From positions 970,175 to 1,030,174 of the forward strand of contig NC_087078.1 of NCBI RefSeq assembly GCF_026151205.1: a stretch of DNA of 60,000 nucleotides, written 5' to 3'. The DNA is from Bolinopsis microptera. Its lineage: Eukaryota; Ctenophora; Tentaculata; Lobata; Bolinopsidae. A program made the translations under genes and the position numbers. Of the stretch, positions 20,146 through 31,785 are shown piece by piece (within the stretch, counting starts at the first letter, position 1; each line of letters begins with the position of its first letter). Under the pieces are notes generated by a model that was not told the DNA's origin, made no database searches, and worked only from the letters and a program-made list of their open reading frames with translations.

Positions 20146-22185
20146 ATTTAGTTATGTAAAACATCCACAAACCTGATATAACCTTGGGCCGGGTAGGATA
20201 GAGCCTTCGCAAGATATAGCTCACAATAAGGATTTAGGAAATAGACTTCTTCTCAGAATCGTATTTTAAATGTTTCTTTAATTCAGCCACTGAAAAAATA
20301 CTGCTTTCAATAAACAACAGTACTCAAAAATTGAAGTAGGAACATATCACAAGTTATGATGGCTGTTATAGCTTCCCTTAGCTTTCCGTTTATTTCTTAG
20401 ATATTATAATCCTAGCTTTAAATCTGCCTTTGTTTTACTTTCATTATGTTGTTGATCGCTTATTACAAATGTATTTCATGATAAAAACTACTATTATATA
20501 CATTATACAAACTAGGCCAAAAATATATATGAGTTTTATAACTTGGCAACAAAGTTTACGTTAATATAAAACTTCCATGTACCTGCCAAAACGTTATATA
20601 AATGTTTCGCCGACAAAGATGCGTCGATTAAAACAAGTTTACAAATCAATAATCAGGCCGGGTTCAGTGTAAGCTTATACGAAATCAAAAGGATTAAAGC
20701 TGAGTAACAACAAACTCACCGCAACAGAATTATGGGTGTAGATTCTGCAGCTACAACTGCGGAAGACCATGATCTAATGAGTCACGTGCACTTCATGTGA
20801 CCCGTTGGAGAGTGCTTCGGATATTGAGTTACATATCACGAGGTTATATAACGTGACATTTCATTAGATCACTGCGGTGTTATATAACTTCCTTCCCTCT
20901 TCAACATGTTGTCAAAGACTGAAGGAAGTTATTATGGCCTGGTGGGGAGGGGACTGTTATACTCAACTCACAATTTTGTTTTATCATGTCACAACAGTGG
21001 TGTAAAGCTGAAGTTACAATTCACAGGGGAAGGGCCCTCTGTAGCTCTTCCTCTTGTCTTTTAATTACACCCTGAAGTTATGAGGATGGATCAGGGATGT
21101 ATAATGTATATACATTACATTTATAACAAGTTTTCAGCAGATCATTTTCCAAAACAAATTTAGTTATGATTAGGATTGAACAGGATGTGTTGCAGTGGTA
21201 TTATATTTATTATATAAGTATATACAGTTTATTAAGCATGAACATGTATTTAACTTGATATTTTCCGTACAGATTTCACTGCAACGATAGAAGCAACCCC
21301 ATGCATAATACATAATATATACATAATAATACATAATATATACATAATAATATGTACTTTCATGTTCGCAGCTCTAATGAGCTAATGAGGGCCACTATAA
21401 TACACATTAATCACACCATGGTTTGGTGAGTGATTAAAAGTTTACTACCGGAGTCTTATCGTGGATTTAAATCTTACTATCGAGTTGTTTTAGTCATAAA
21501 GTTTGTTCTCCAACTTGCGGATGCCGGATTCTAACTTAAGTCAGTGTAGTAACTCTAATGAACTCTTAGTGAAACTCAAATTTAAAGAATAAATTAATTT
21601 TCATATTACTGTTGCCATTCTGCCGTCGCCACAACCTAGTCCGACCTGGAATAGCATTTACATTCATGAATATTGAATACAGATTCTTAATTAACTACTT
21701 GTCTTCTTTAACTCTTTATTAATCAGTGCAGGCTATGACTTGGGCTGAATTTGGTTTACGTGATTGTGATAGTAAGGGACCCGCTATGAAAGCTAAGACA
21801 CCTAATATACAGCCATTGTAAATATAGTGAACGATCTATCCCTGTCCCAAACATGTGAACCAACTTCGGCCGAAGTTTAACATTGGCCGAATTTAGCTAT
21901 ATCTTGGTTGATACAGTTCTCTGTTATATTATAGAGGTGTAATCTTAATATCTCTTTCAGAACGGAGGGAACTTGGGTCTGGACTCTGGGACCATTACTA
22001 AAACCTTATTACAACTTTACAACGGGTATCACGCAGTGAACACTGAACAGGATACGTGGGGTCACATGTTATGACGTAATAAGGTTGCCATGACGTCACT
22101 AGGTCTGCACGAAGTTTTCATGACGTAACCTAACTTTACAATTACAGCGGAAGCTGCAGATCTAACTAATAATCCCAGAATGTGT
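20146..22185. other. No gene recognised
   Basis: AT-rich, apart from a short imperfect palindrome at about 20768-20876 described separately. No domain or convincing exon chain was found. Confidence 0.45.
20768..20876. repeat. Short imperfect inverted repeat (MITE-like)
   Basis: The arm gatctaatgagtcacgt (about 20770-20786) is inverted as acgtgacatttcattagatc (about 20851-20870), with a loop of about 65 bases. It could be a small foldback element. No target duplication was confirmed. Confidence 0.4.
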
Positions 22186-22190
22186 GTTTT

Positions 22191-22218
<28 letters not shown>
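22191..22218. repeat. (CTGT)n microsatellite
   Basis: Seven units of ctgt in a row, followed by uncharacterised sequence. Such tails often mark the ends of dispersed elements. The minus frame reading TDRQTDRQ is a by-product. Confidence 0.9.
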
Positions 22219-22222
<4 letters not shown>

Positions 22223-22484
22223 AATTTCCGACCGGCTTAATCAAGAAAACGGTAAGAGTTGCGGGACTGATTTTTTCGGTAAAGTGCCGAAAAAACTCTG
22301 ACGAAGTTAAATGATAAAGGTTTTTTAAATCGGTCGTTGGTAAGTGGTTTAATTGATGGTTTTGTACCACAAATGTTACATAAAATGGCTTGAGCAGAAC
22401 GGTAAGAGTTACGGGGCTCGCATATGTAGCTGCATAATTAGTGTAATTGAGTTACCCGTGTAAGATTCGCTGTCTATACTATAA

Positions 22485-22775
22485 TCTTATTAGGGGAGGG
22501 GGCACTGTTTGGACTGCAGAGAGAGAGTTCATACTTTCATACGACAATGTTATGCGTGTTCACAAATATGATAGGCTGGTGTGGTGTTAAGGGTTAATTT
22601 CTATTGATTATTGTTTAAGATACTATTACTATTGTTTAAGATACCATTGGATACGTGAGGGCACTCCGAATAGAATTGCTCACCTAATGCGGGTTTTGAC
22701 TCAACGGGTAAATGCTCCTACCCTTTTTAACTGCGGCAGTGAAATCCCGGCCGGAGGCCGGGTTACACTAGTAAT
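22485..22775 (+). repeat. Dispersed repeat family R3, copy 1
   Basis: Shares ttaggggagggggcactg, gagttcatactttcatac and, about 240 bases on, cccggccggaggccgggtt with 50588-50765 (inverted) and in part with 55770-55860. The shared end reads ggttacactagtaat. Confidence 0.8.
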
Positions 22776-22936
22776 ATTATAAATTTGAATTGGGGAGTCA
22801 CTTCCACGATGCTTGAAAATTTACATTATTATGGTGTTTATTAGGCTAATAAACACTAGTAATATTATAAATTTGAATTGGGGAGTCACTTCCATGATGC
22901 TTGAAAATTCACATTATTATGGTGTTTATTAGGCTA
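22767..22936 (+). repeat. Tandem duplication, 85 bp x 2
   Basis: Two consecutive copies of an 85-base segment starting cactagtaatattataaat and ending tttattaggcta. They differ at two or three positions. Confidence 0.9.
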
Positions 22937-23374
22937 TGTATGACGTCTTAGTCCTACGATAATCTATATAGTAAAATTTACTTTACCCGTCATCTTTGTG
23001 AAGTCATTCACATTGACTTGACCGTGACGTCATTTATTTTGGATGTGACACTGTGTCCACTTTAATAGTAAAAGCTGGGTTAAAAAAGAGTTTAAATGCA
23101 TTTTGTGGCTACAATTTAACGTTAAATGTGTTGTATTTTTGATAGATGACGTTGCGTTCTTGAAATTGAATTGTGATATTATTGACTTATTGAGATGATA
23201 CCTTTACTCAATCTATAAATGATATTTATGGTTATTTTGTGATTTTGTAAGATACTGATTTGTGTGCACAGGGTTTCCTTGTTTGTTTGTTTGGGGACCG
23301 GTTTTTGGTACACCGGCCAATGTTTACAAAATCATATAAGGCATAACAATATAATTTTATGTAGGGTGAGAATC

Positions 23375-24464
23375 CTTGCCACGTTTTTGGTCAGCTTCGC
23401 CGGGGCTCATGTCTTTCCTCGAGGGAGCATTAGTGTCTACAGAAAAACTGACAAATCCTAGCGAAGTCCAATCCGAACCACATCTTCCATCAGAGGTGGT
23501 GCAGGGTCAGCTGGTTACTGAACGGATTGGCCTGGAGAAAGGCATAGTCCTGTTATTCTCAAGTTAACCATAGAGGGGGTCAGGCGCTGTTCGCTCACGG
23601 CTGGTTCTTGGAGCCAACACCCTCAGCCCCACAGAAGTGGGAGCACTGTCTGTGGTGGCTCACCCAGATAACGGACGGTGTCTCTCCTTCTTTCTTCCTG
23701 GATTTGCATTGTTGCTGGTGAGTCAGCTGGCAACAGTGTACCATACTTCATATTCATGTTTTCTTCCCCACTTCTCCTACACCTCACTTTATTACTCACT
23801 CATTCACTCACATGCCGCCTTAGGGCCGCTACCAGTTAGAGGGGATCTAACAATCAGACAAACTGCCAGCCTTAGGGCTGCTACCAGTTAGAGGGGATCT
23901 AACAATCAGACAAACTGCCAGCTATTGGAGATATAGCACTTAGATTATTTCCAGCAAACGTAAAATTAGCAATAATTACGTGAACAAAGAAATTGCCAAA
24001 TTGCGACAGCAAAAGGGTCTACTCAAAATGCAAATATCCGATGCAAATTCGTGAGTCAGCACTTTAGTAAAGCGCGGAAATTGAGCCGCGCAAAGACAAA
24101 GAATTAATACAAAAATAACAAAGGAGATGGGTATATTCCATTTGAGGCTCAGGCATGCCTGGTAGGTTCCTGTCAGCCCACTAGAATGACAGGGGGCAGC
24201 CTGTTCTATCGAGTACCCGGGAGAACATCTAGGTATGGGTGGTGTTCTCCCGTGAACGAGCATTATGACAGTTTCCCTTACGGGAAACGTCGCTCACCAG
24301 GCTTTATCCTCTGGAGGGGCGGGATCACTAGCCCATGCCAAGTGACCCAAACCTACTGACACCTACAACCAGAGGAACCCCAATAGACGTTAGTCACTAA
24401 TGACGGACGTAGCCTCCCAATAGGGAGGTAAAGTGGGTGCCCCAACATAAAAAAAAAAAAAATA
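23375..24464 (+). mobile_element. Probable retroelement fragment with A-tail
   Basis: A GC-richer block inside AT-rich DNA that ends ggtgccccaacat followed by 13-14 A residues (24450-24464), as expected for the 3' end of a non-LTR element or retrocopy on the plus strand. It contains a 52-bp direct duplication at 23817-23920. Frames are short and give no domain, so the family is unknown. Confidence 0.4.
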
Positions 24465-25954
24465 TAATTTTATTTAATATATTATATAAGTGAAAATGAG
24501 AGCTGAAAATTATGACGTAACCTTTATCGTTTATTTTTTATAAAAAAACCAAAAAATTTAAAATTAAAACTTGCATATCATGATTTATTTATCAAAAACA
24601 TAGTGAAAAATAATTTGATTTGATATGTGATACGACAGATGATCACACGCACTGTTTTATTATATAAGCTACTTGTGTTGGTAATTAACAATTAGTGAGC
24701 AGGGCAGAGTCGATAGTATAGTGCTCTTTATAGTGCTCTGTTTGAACCGTTGTTAAAATAAAGAAAAGTAAATGAGCTCATGTCTTATCAGCACCTGCAC
24801 CTGCTATCATGACAGTGAATGGGCAGTGAAAAATGTGGCATATGGTTGATAGTGACTAGTGTGCTAATATAATCGCCTAGTTTTACTTATTCCGCAGGTA
24901 ATTCTCGGTAGTTGATTTGTTGTGTGCCCGATCTTGTTGATTTACGTAGCCCGAGTAAATTATGGAACAGAAAAGGTGGCCATTCTTCATTGTGAGCTTT
25001 GTAGTTCTATCATTACACGCTTTGCTGTTCCTTATAAATGCTTATTGAGAAAATACTTATAGATGGGCAAGTTATATGCGACTAATATAATGTTGTGCTC
25101 GTTAATAGCTAATATAGTAATATAGGACCTTTATAGAAAAAATAAGCGCGTAGATCTGGATGAGAGTACGTTGTTAGCCAGTTGATATTGTCGTCATAAG
25201 ACGTGCCATACTTTGGTATATCAGAAGGGAATAAGACTTTTATCGACGACGGCAGAAGGCCAGGCATGTAAGTTATCTTATGCATCAGAGTCAGAGCATT
25301 TTATATAGTGTCTATCTCAATGAAACAAGAAATTCAATGAAACAAGAAATTTAATTTTAGCACATTTTACAGAATAAAAGATGTAAAACAATTCATAAAA
25401 TATAATGCCCATTTGGTGTATGACTTTTTGTCCTTGACTGCTTGTTTGGTTTTGGAAGGACAGGTTACTAACGGGGCAAGGAATGCGCGTGCCTGGGAGC
25501 TTTTGCACACACCAAAACGCTAGTTCAGTTAAGTTTTTAGAGACAAGGCTCAAATTAGGACTATAAGAAAAATTGTTAGCAGACATTAGGGGTTCTGTTT
25601 AAAGTTTTTACTATCTAGGTTGCAGTCTTGTTGTGACAAAAAGTCTACACTAAAACATGTTTGATTTTATATTGTGTAGTTCAATGATTAAAAATGCACC
25701 TTCAAGGTGGATATTGGAGAGCAGGCGAAAGATTATGGCTTAAATTTATCAATGGTTATAATAAGCTATAAATATTTTAAACTATACAATGCTAATTAAA
25801 AATTTCTTTATACTTCATTCTCAAATTAAAATTTAAAAATTCAAAAATATACATTCATTTTATTAAAACTTTCTCACACATACTTTACTCACAGGACAAG
25901 ACTTGGAAAACAGTAGCCTAGGGTAATTTAATTTAGATGTGTGTGACCAGCCAG
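24465..25954. other. No gene recognised
   Basis: AT-rich sequence. The right part (from about 25700) probably belongs to the 3' UTR and tail of the LINE fragment whose frame ends at 25955. Confidence 0.4.
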
Positions 25955-27697
25955 TCATAATGTTTGGAAAATAATATTTGTGCAGTCAAAGTCTTTTACG
26001 GTCCAATCAAGCAGGGCGTGGTTATGTTGATTAGCTAGTAGCGCACGTTTTAGCTTTCCTCGCAAGCACATTACACTAGTAGTAAAATCAGTCATTCTGA
26101 ACTTTGGGGTTAAAATGTTAAAAATTTTGGTTGATCTAGTGTTGTGATTGTCAGGTGGGTCTGCCTGACAGATTAGAAGGCAGGGTTTCCTTGATGAACA
26201 TGTGTAACCCTCATGTAAGGATATTGGAGCACGGAATTTCATTATCTTGTAGAGCTCCAGGTAACTGTGGTATGTATATAGATTTTGTACAGCTAGAATA
26301 TTATTATGCTTGAATATCGGTTTGGTGTGCTCTTTTATGAAGAATTTTTGGTCTAGTTTCTGGTGTCCTATAGGCCTAGTACGTGCACAAGTCTTAAACT
26401 TATCAAGGTACGCCAGCCTATCACCAAATAGTACTCTGAGACAGTACTTCTGAGCAGTAAATAATGAGCTTATACGTTGCTTCGCTGCCCCACCCCATAC
26501 AGATATACAGTAAGAAAGATGTGATTCGAACAGGGTATAATATAATTGTTGGTGTAGAAATTCTGGAAGGGAGCAGCGGAGTCTACATAAAGTGGATGTG
26601 GAATGATTTAGAGTTCGCTTAAGAGCTTTGATGTGATCTTCCCATGATAGGTTCTCGTCAATTATAACACCCAGAAATTTTGCGGATGAAACCTTTTTGA
26701 TTGGAAAGTTGTCTATAGTTAGTACACCTTCAGGGTGTGATAAAATCTCTGATTTAGAACCTGCCATGGTGGGTTTGAAGTGTATGTAGCAGCACTTGGA
26801 CATGTTTATATGTAACTTATTCGCTCTCATATAAGACTGTAATGATGACAGAAGCTCATTTCCTCGTTCATATGCCTCACGTTTTGTTTTGCCGACAACA
26901 AATATATTGGTATCATCAGCAAAGGTAACAAATGACCCGAGTTTAGAACTGTTTGTGATGTCGTTCATATAAAGAAGAAATAGGAGAGGTCCAAGAATTG
27001 AACCCTGCGGGACACCAAATTGAATAGATAGGGTATCTGATTTTTCTCCTACAACTTCGGTGTATTGTTGCCTGTTTGTCAAGTAGCTTTTTATGAGGTT
27101 ATTTGCAACTCCTCTCACTCCACATCCCTCTAATTTTATAAGAAGTGTTGAATGATCGATGGTGTCAAAAGCTTTGCTTAGGTCAATGAATATTCCTAAA
27201 ACATGATTCTTAAGTTTAAGAGATTTCGTAATTAAATCTACAGAGTAATTAACTGCATGAGATGTAGAGTGAGATTTCCTAAATCCAAACTGTGTCTTCG
27301 ATATAACTCCCTGGGAGCTAACAAATCCGTATATTCTAGAATATATGAGCTTTTCAAAGATCTTACCGAAGACGGACAGTGTGGAGATAGGACGGTAGTT
27401 CTCGATTTCTTCTGGGTTACCTTTCTTATATACAGGTGTTATTTTACCAGTTTTCAGGACATCAGGAAATATACCTTGGGTCATAAGGATATTGAAGTAA
27501 TTCGACAATACAGGTGCAATTACATGAGATGACTTTTTTACTACACTTATTATCTGGCTGTCACTCTTGATGTTAGCATTATCAGAGCGAGCAGGGATGG
27601 ACGCACGGCCGTCAGGGTAGTGTGTTAGGAGGCAGGAGCAGGCATCAGTATTGAAATGTGGTATCTTCGATTTCAATCTGTCCATAACGGACGTCAT
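25955..27697 (-). CDS. CR1/Jockey-like LINE reverse transcriptase, 5'-truncated
   Basis: A 580-codon open frame that starts just before the reverse-transcriptase domain. Motifs in order: TGKITPVYKKGNPEEIENYRP, FGFRKSHSTSHA, FIDLSKAFDTIDH, VPQGSILGPLLFLLYMND, FADDTNIFV (catalytic) and VSSAKFLGVIIDE. The C-terminal half has LSYCISVWGGA and ends QHNHALLDWTVKDF. The upstream endonuclease domain is missing, as in typical 5'-truncated LINE insertions, yet the remaining frame has no stop, which suggests recent arrival. It belongs to a different lineage from the element at 9.5-12.8 kb. Confidence 0.88.
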   Translation of the reverse strand: MTSVMDRLKSKIPHFNTDACSCLLTHYPDGRASIPARSDNANIKSDSQIISVVKKSSHVIAPVLSNYFNILMTQGIFPDVLKTGKITPVYKKGNPEEIENYRPISTLSVFGKIFEKLIYSRIYGFVSSQGVISKTQFGFRKSHSTSHAVNYSVDLITKSLKLKNHVLGIFIDLSKAFDTIDHSTLLIKLEGCGVRGVANNLIKSYLTNRQQYTEVVGEKSDTLSIQFGVPQGSILGPLLFLLYMNDITNSSKLGSFVTFADDTNIFVVGKTKREAYERGNELLSSLQSYMRANKLHINMSKCCYIHFKPTMAGSKSEILSHPEGVLTIDNFPIKKVSSAKFLGVIIDENLSWEDHIKALKRTLNHSTSTLCRLRCSLPEFLHQQLYYTLFESHLSYCISVWGGAAKQRISSLFTAQKYCLRVLFGDRLAYLDKFKTCARTRPIGHQKLDQKFFIKEHTKPIFKHNNILAVQNLYTYHSYLELYKIMKFRAPISLHEGYTCSSRKPCLLICQADPPDNHNTRSTKIFNILTPKFRMTDFTTSVMCLRGKLKRALLANQHNHALLDWTVKDFDCTNIIFQTL

Positions 27698-27882
27698 GAA
27701 TCATGATGGTGCAGTCGGGGTAGTCCGTCGGCTCGTGGTGAGTATTTCCGTAGCTATACGGGTATACCCCCGCTTGCCAAAGTAGACCACCTTAATGCCA
27801 TGACTGCTGGGCTCTATTATCGGAATTTTCTGGAAAATTAATTAATTAATTTCTTGAACAAAAGAACATACCGATCCAGGGA

Positions 27883-28110
27883 GGAAGCTGTGTAAGTGGT
27901 TTTTATTGTGCTTACTGGCCCGTGACAGTGTACCCTGAGGATGGCATAGTCCCTGACAACACCCCTTCCGATTGCAAAATTGGCGACACAGTTTTTATAG
28001 ATGGGAGTACTTATTAATATTACGGTGCTGTTATCATCGGTTGGACACATTCTCAGGAGTATGGAGAACACCCCAGCCCAAACGGCTCTGCAATTGAATT
28101 GGAAGATTGA
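27883..28110 (+). pseudogene. Relic of galactose-binding-like exon of the Ig gene
   Basis: The plus strand encodes [18 protein letters not shown] and [14 protein letters not shown], almost identical to exon 2 of the minus-strand pentraxin-Ig gene (44931-45353). The frame then meets a TAA (near 28015), resumes as YYGAVIIGW and ends in a second stop after AIELED. It lies in the opposite orientation to its parent and beyond the 3' end of that gene, so it is an inverted, broken copy. Confidence 0.8.
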
Positions 28111-28236
28111 ATTCTAGAAAATCTTTTTAAATAATCTTCTACGACGAATCCAGTACCTTAAGTGGCTAGATCTATTTGCCTAAGAACTAACCGAGGCCGC
28201 TACAGAGTGATAATTTGATGTTGCCTATACACCTTA
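28080..28236 (+). repeat. Segment repeated in inverse at 50.2-50.4 kb
   Basis: From ttgaattggaagattgaatt to gttgcctatacacc it matches the reverse complement of about 50230-50395, for example tttgcctaagaactaaccg and gaggccgctacagagtg. It starts inside the relic exon above, so it is probably the 3' UTR of a lost paralogue, or part of a repeat. Confidence 0.75.
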
Positions 28237-28237
28237 G

Positions 28238-28437
28238 GCTTAACCCATTAGGGACGACGAGTTTTAAAGTTTGTTGATTTTGATGTCATTTAACACACTA
28301 GGTCACTTCACTAAAATGAGATATCCACAAAAGCTAATCTGTATCTCGTTTACTTTAAAAGATGCAGCTATGGTCGCATACGACCCAATCGTCCGGGTCG
28401 CAAACGACCCATCACGTTTTTGTTGGCTATTATCTAG
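28238..28437 (+). mobile_element. Possible piggyBac-like terminal fragment
   Basis: Begins TTAACCCATTAGGGACG, which has the TTAA target plus CCC start seen in piggyBac-type transposons, and contains cgacccaatcgtccggg direct/inverted modules. No opposite end or transposase was found. The call rests on the terminus alone. Confidence 0.25.
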
Positions 28438-28560
28438 CGCCTCTGTCAAACCCGTAACAGTACACGATATCCTTGCAATCGTGCCTGTTAGCTGTTCTTT
28501 GTTCACAGCGTTCACCTCTGAAATTAATATTTAGTTAGAATAACTCTATGAATATTGAAA
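28437..28560 (-). pseudogene. Relic of an Ig cassette A exon
   Basis: The minus strand encodes [19 protein letters not shown], identical to the start of cassette A exons, preceded by the same acceptor and intron sequence (aaattaatatttagttagaa on plus). Similarity breaks off at about 28437, after the first third of the Ig domain. It carries the cagcgttcacc variant otherwise seen only in the first cassette (41752), so it was copied from there or shares its origin. Confidence 0.85.
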
Positions 28561-28891
28561 CTGAGAACGTAGAATGAATGATAAACGTGCAATTTTAGAT
28601 TATTGTCATTTATTATCATCTTTTTTATAAGAATCATTCTTATAAAAAAATTCTAAGAATGCTTTTTTTTACATTGATTGAACGTAAAAATCAAATCATA
28701 TTGTATTTTAGTTTTGCTTCAACCGACATACCAATTTAATAAAACAAATATTTAATAAAACAAATACTTATTTTTACGGCACAATCAAACAATATCAATA
28801 GTAAAATAAATCAGGGGAGGTTTGAAGAGGTTTCAAGTGCCGAATTTGAATTTTGCCTTACAGTCTATAGGAAACGAAAATTTAAACAATA

Positions 28892-28912
28892 TATTGTTTA
28901 TTCAAGAATTTA
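28892..28912 (-). terminator. Candidate poly(A) signals of the Ig gene
   Basis: Two AATAAA hexamers on the minus strand (tttatt at about 28892 and 28907) roughly 330 bases beyond the stop codon at 29239. They fit a short 3' UTR. Confidence 0.4.
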
Positions 28913-29238
28913 TTTGCAAATTATAATACTTTTACATCTATAAATGTCAAATCTTCACAGGGAAAACTACAAAAAACAAAACTTCAGACTGTTCAGGTAA
29001 CAGAAAAAAGAACGGGAAAAAAAAACTGTGGTCAGAATAAAGTTAACACAAAACAAAAAAAATGAAATAATAGTAAATAAAAGGCAGCTATCATCAAATG
29101 AAATCAAAACATTCAACATTGTTAAAGCAACAGTCATGATTTAGGAACATTGATAGATTATTCATATTTTAGTCTTATTCTTAACAATCGCTCATTATTG
29201 AAATATAAATGAATAATATTTTCCCAATTTGTGTCGAT

Positions 29239-29415
29239 CTAGTCATCCGTTGGGCTGATGGTTCTGCAACAGGGAGTAAGAGCAGTGTGATCCCATCTTC
29301 CCGTTGTGGTATCGCACCTGGCCTCAGTTCTATCCTCGTTCATTATCACATAGGTCGGATCATCATCAGCACAGGTAACTTTGAACGTGTAGTCGCTTGA
29401 GCCGGCCACTTTCTC
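29239..29415 (-). CDS. Ig gene last exon: sushi-like C-terminus
   Basis: Encodes [38 protein letters not shown] and a TAG stop at 29239. With the cysteine from exon K this gives the C-C-C-W-C order of a complement control (sushi) domain. No hydrophobic anchor follows. Confidence 0.65.
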   Translation of the reverse strand, partial: EKVAGSSDYTFKVTCADDDPTYVIMNEDRTEARCDTTTGRWDHTALTPCCRTISPTDD

Positions 29416-31751
29416 CTAGAATTGAACAAATATTTCAAACAGAAGACAGAAAGTAATTAATTGAATTTCCATGATCTTAATTTCTCTTGTATTCCGCTAC
29501 CAGATTATTACATCGGTCCATACAAATAAACCTGGAAAAACATAAAGATAAGACATTTTTGCATTATATAGAATAATCAGGTCATCTAGCCAGACATGAA
29601 GAACTTCTGAGTCATAAACTTCTCTTCTGGGAACCCCTTCAAGGACATCGTCGAAGGGGAAGACCACACCTCACATATATTGACATCCTTCGGAAGGACA
29701 CAAGGCTTGACGACAGCAAGGAGATTAACAAACTCATGCTGGATAAACAGATTTGAAAAAAAAACTATCTCTGTTATTTCCTCTCTAGAATGATTCACCT
29801 TTGTAAGTACTGTGTTTGGTGGTTTAGTGAGGGGTCTACACCTCCTCTTCATCGCAAGTTTCACTTTGCTTGTTGTGTATTGTTGGCCATTCTCGAACGT
29901 AAATCTGAAAGAAAAGTTATTCAATTTCATGAAGAATCGTGCTCATTATATAGTTGATCAATCAAACATAAAAACTAATTTCTAACAAATTAATTACATC
30001 CTTCCATTGGAACCTTAGTAGCTTTAAGTTTGCGTGACATATTTTATGAAATTTTAATTTTGATATTACTTGAAGTAGTAGGACCCATCATCACAGGAAA
30101 ATGCTTTCTTCATCTCATGGTTCACTTCAAGAGGACGTGAGGACATACTCGGTAAATTCACCGACACTTCTTTACCACTCTCTGAAGAGTGAAACTATTA
30201 GAATAAAATGTGGACATTTCATTCTTTGAAATGCTAAGGGATTGCTCCTTCGACCTGAACCACCGAATCTTGGCATCAAATATTTCCACTACCAAAACTA
30301 AAATATTGAATTAAAAATATGTGTTGATTACATTGAAGTTGTACATGTAGAGATGTACTCGAGTGAGACCATTTCTTTGATAAAACGTTCTCACAAGTAG
30401 TTGAATTGAAAATATTTTCTCTTTTTTCTAGATACTGAAATCATCTTAACTTACGTTCATGAACTAACATTACACTTAATGGTTCGGGTCCAAATATCAA
30501 CGCTACATGAAAGAATGCAGATTTGCCCTCAAAGTCAGAATCGACCGCTGGCACATTGGCTGAGACAGCTTTCAAAGTGATCAAACCCGTCGTCACTTCG
30601 AAACCAAACATTTCAATCCGAGCCTTGTATGCTGAAATACAGGTGTTTCACAATGTGAATTGTAATATTAAATTATTGAGAAGGACGTGTTGAATATTTT
30701 TTAACGATCCAAAACATTCTTAGAAAAGTAAAAAACAAATAAAAAATAACAGGTTTAGTTACTTGACTGAGTGCTTGATAATTCACCTGTAATATCGGAT
30801 GTCTTTATCTTATCAATGACCAGGGTTGCAGACATGACACTGCGATCGTCTAACTTTGAGAGGACGTTATGGTAGCCGGCACCTGTTCCGAGATCTTTCC
30901 AGTTGCTGTTCACGCCTGCAAGTGTAGAATTTTTGATGATGATAGATAACTTTTGGGAAGTCGATGTGATAAAGTAAAGTGCAGTAAAACCCTGCAAAGT
31001 GCAGTAAAACCCTGCAAAGTGCAGTTAAACCCTGCAAAGTGCAGTAAAATCCTTCAAAGTGCAGTAAAATCCTTCAAAGTGCAGTAAAACCCTGACTTAA
31101 CGCAGAGTTTGGGGGAAGAAAACAACCGCGGTAAAACGGGGTTTGCGGTAAATCGGTTCATATTATTGATGTGATAAAGCAAAGAACATATTATTTAACA
31201 GAGCTAAAACTTTAACGTGAAATAAGATTCTAATTATATTCTTACCCTTTAGCTGCAGCCAGGTAACGGTTACACTTGATGTGCTAGAGGCTGTGAAATA
31301 AGCAGTGAGCTTGAGCCTTGCTCCGGAGATTGCCCACTTTGTTGCGGTGTCAACAAATGTCTGTCCTGTTGAGATAAGATAAGCTAATACCAAGATATAG
31401 ATAGGTTTAATTTATTAAACTCAAAGTTAAAACATATCAACATGCAAGTTCTATTCTCCCCCTCCCAACAACCGTTTGATAATTAATTTCCCATTTGCAA
31501 TTAAAACTCATGTCACCATAGTAACACTACTAGTTACCATAGTAATACAGAAAAGTAAGTTATCAACTGAGTACCTATTAGAAAGATTTTTCCGGTAATC
31601 GAAATTTCTGAAGGCAACCTCGAATTGATAGTGTATTTGTACAAATACTCCTTTTTTGAGAGGTCCTCCTTGCCGTTTACTGTTGCAGTCGCTGAACCTG
31701 ATCTGAGAGCAGGGCCAGGTGTTCATTACTCATTAGTGACCAGCGTATGCT

Positions 31752-31785
<34 letters not shown>

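Noticed and set aside
22062-22370. 102-codon minus frame with TDRQTDRQ
   Set aside because: Created by the (CTGT)n microsatellite, with no domain in the remainder.
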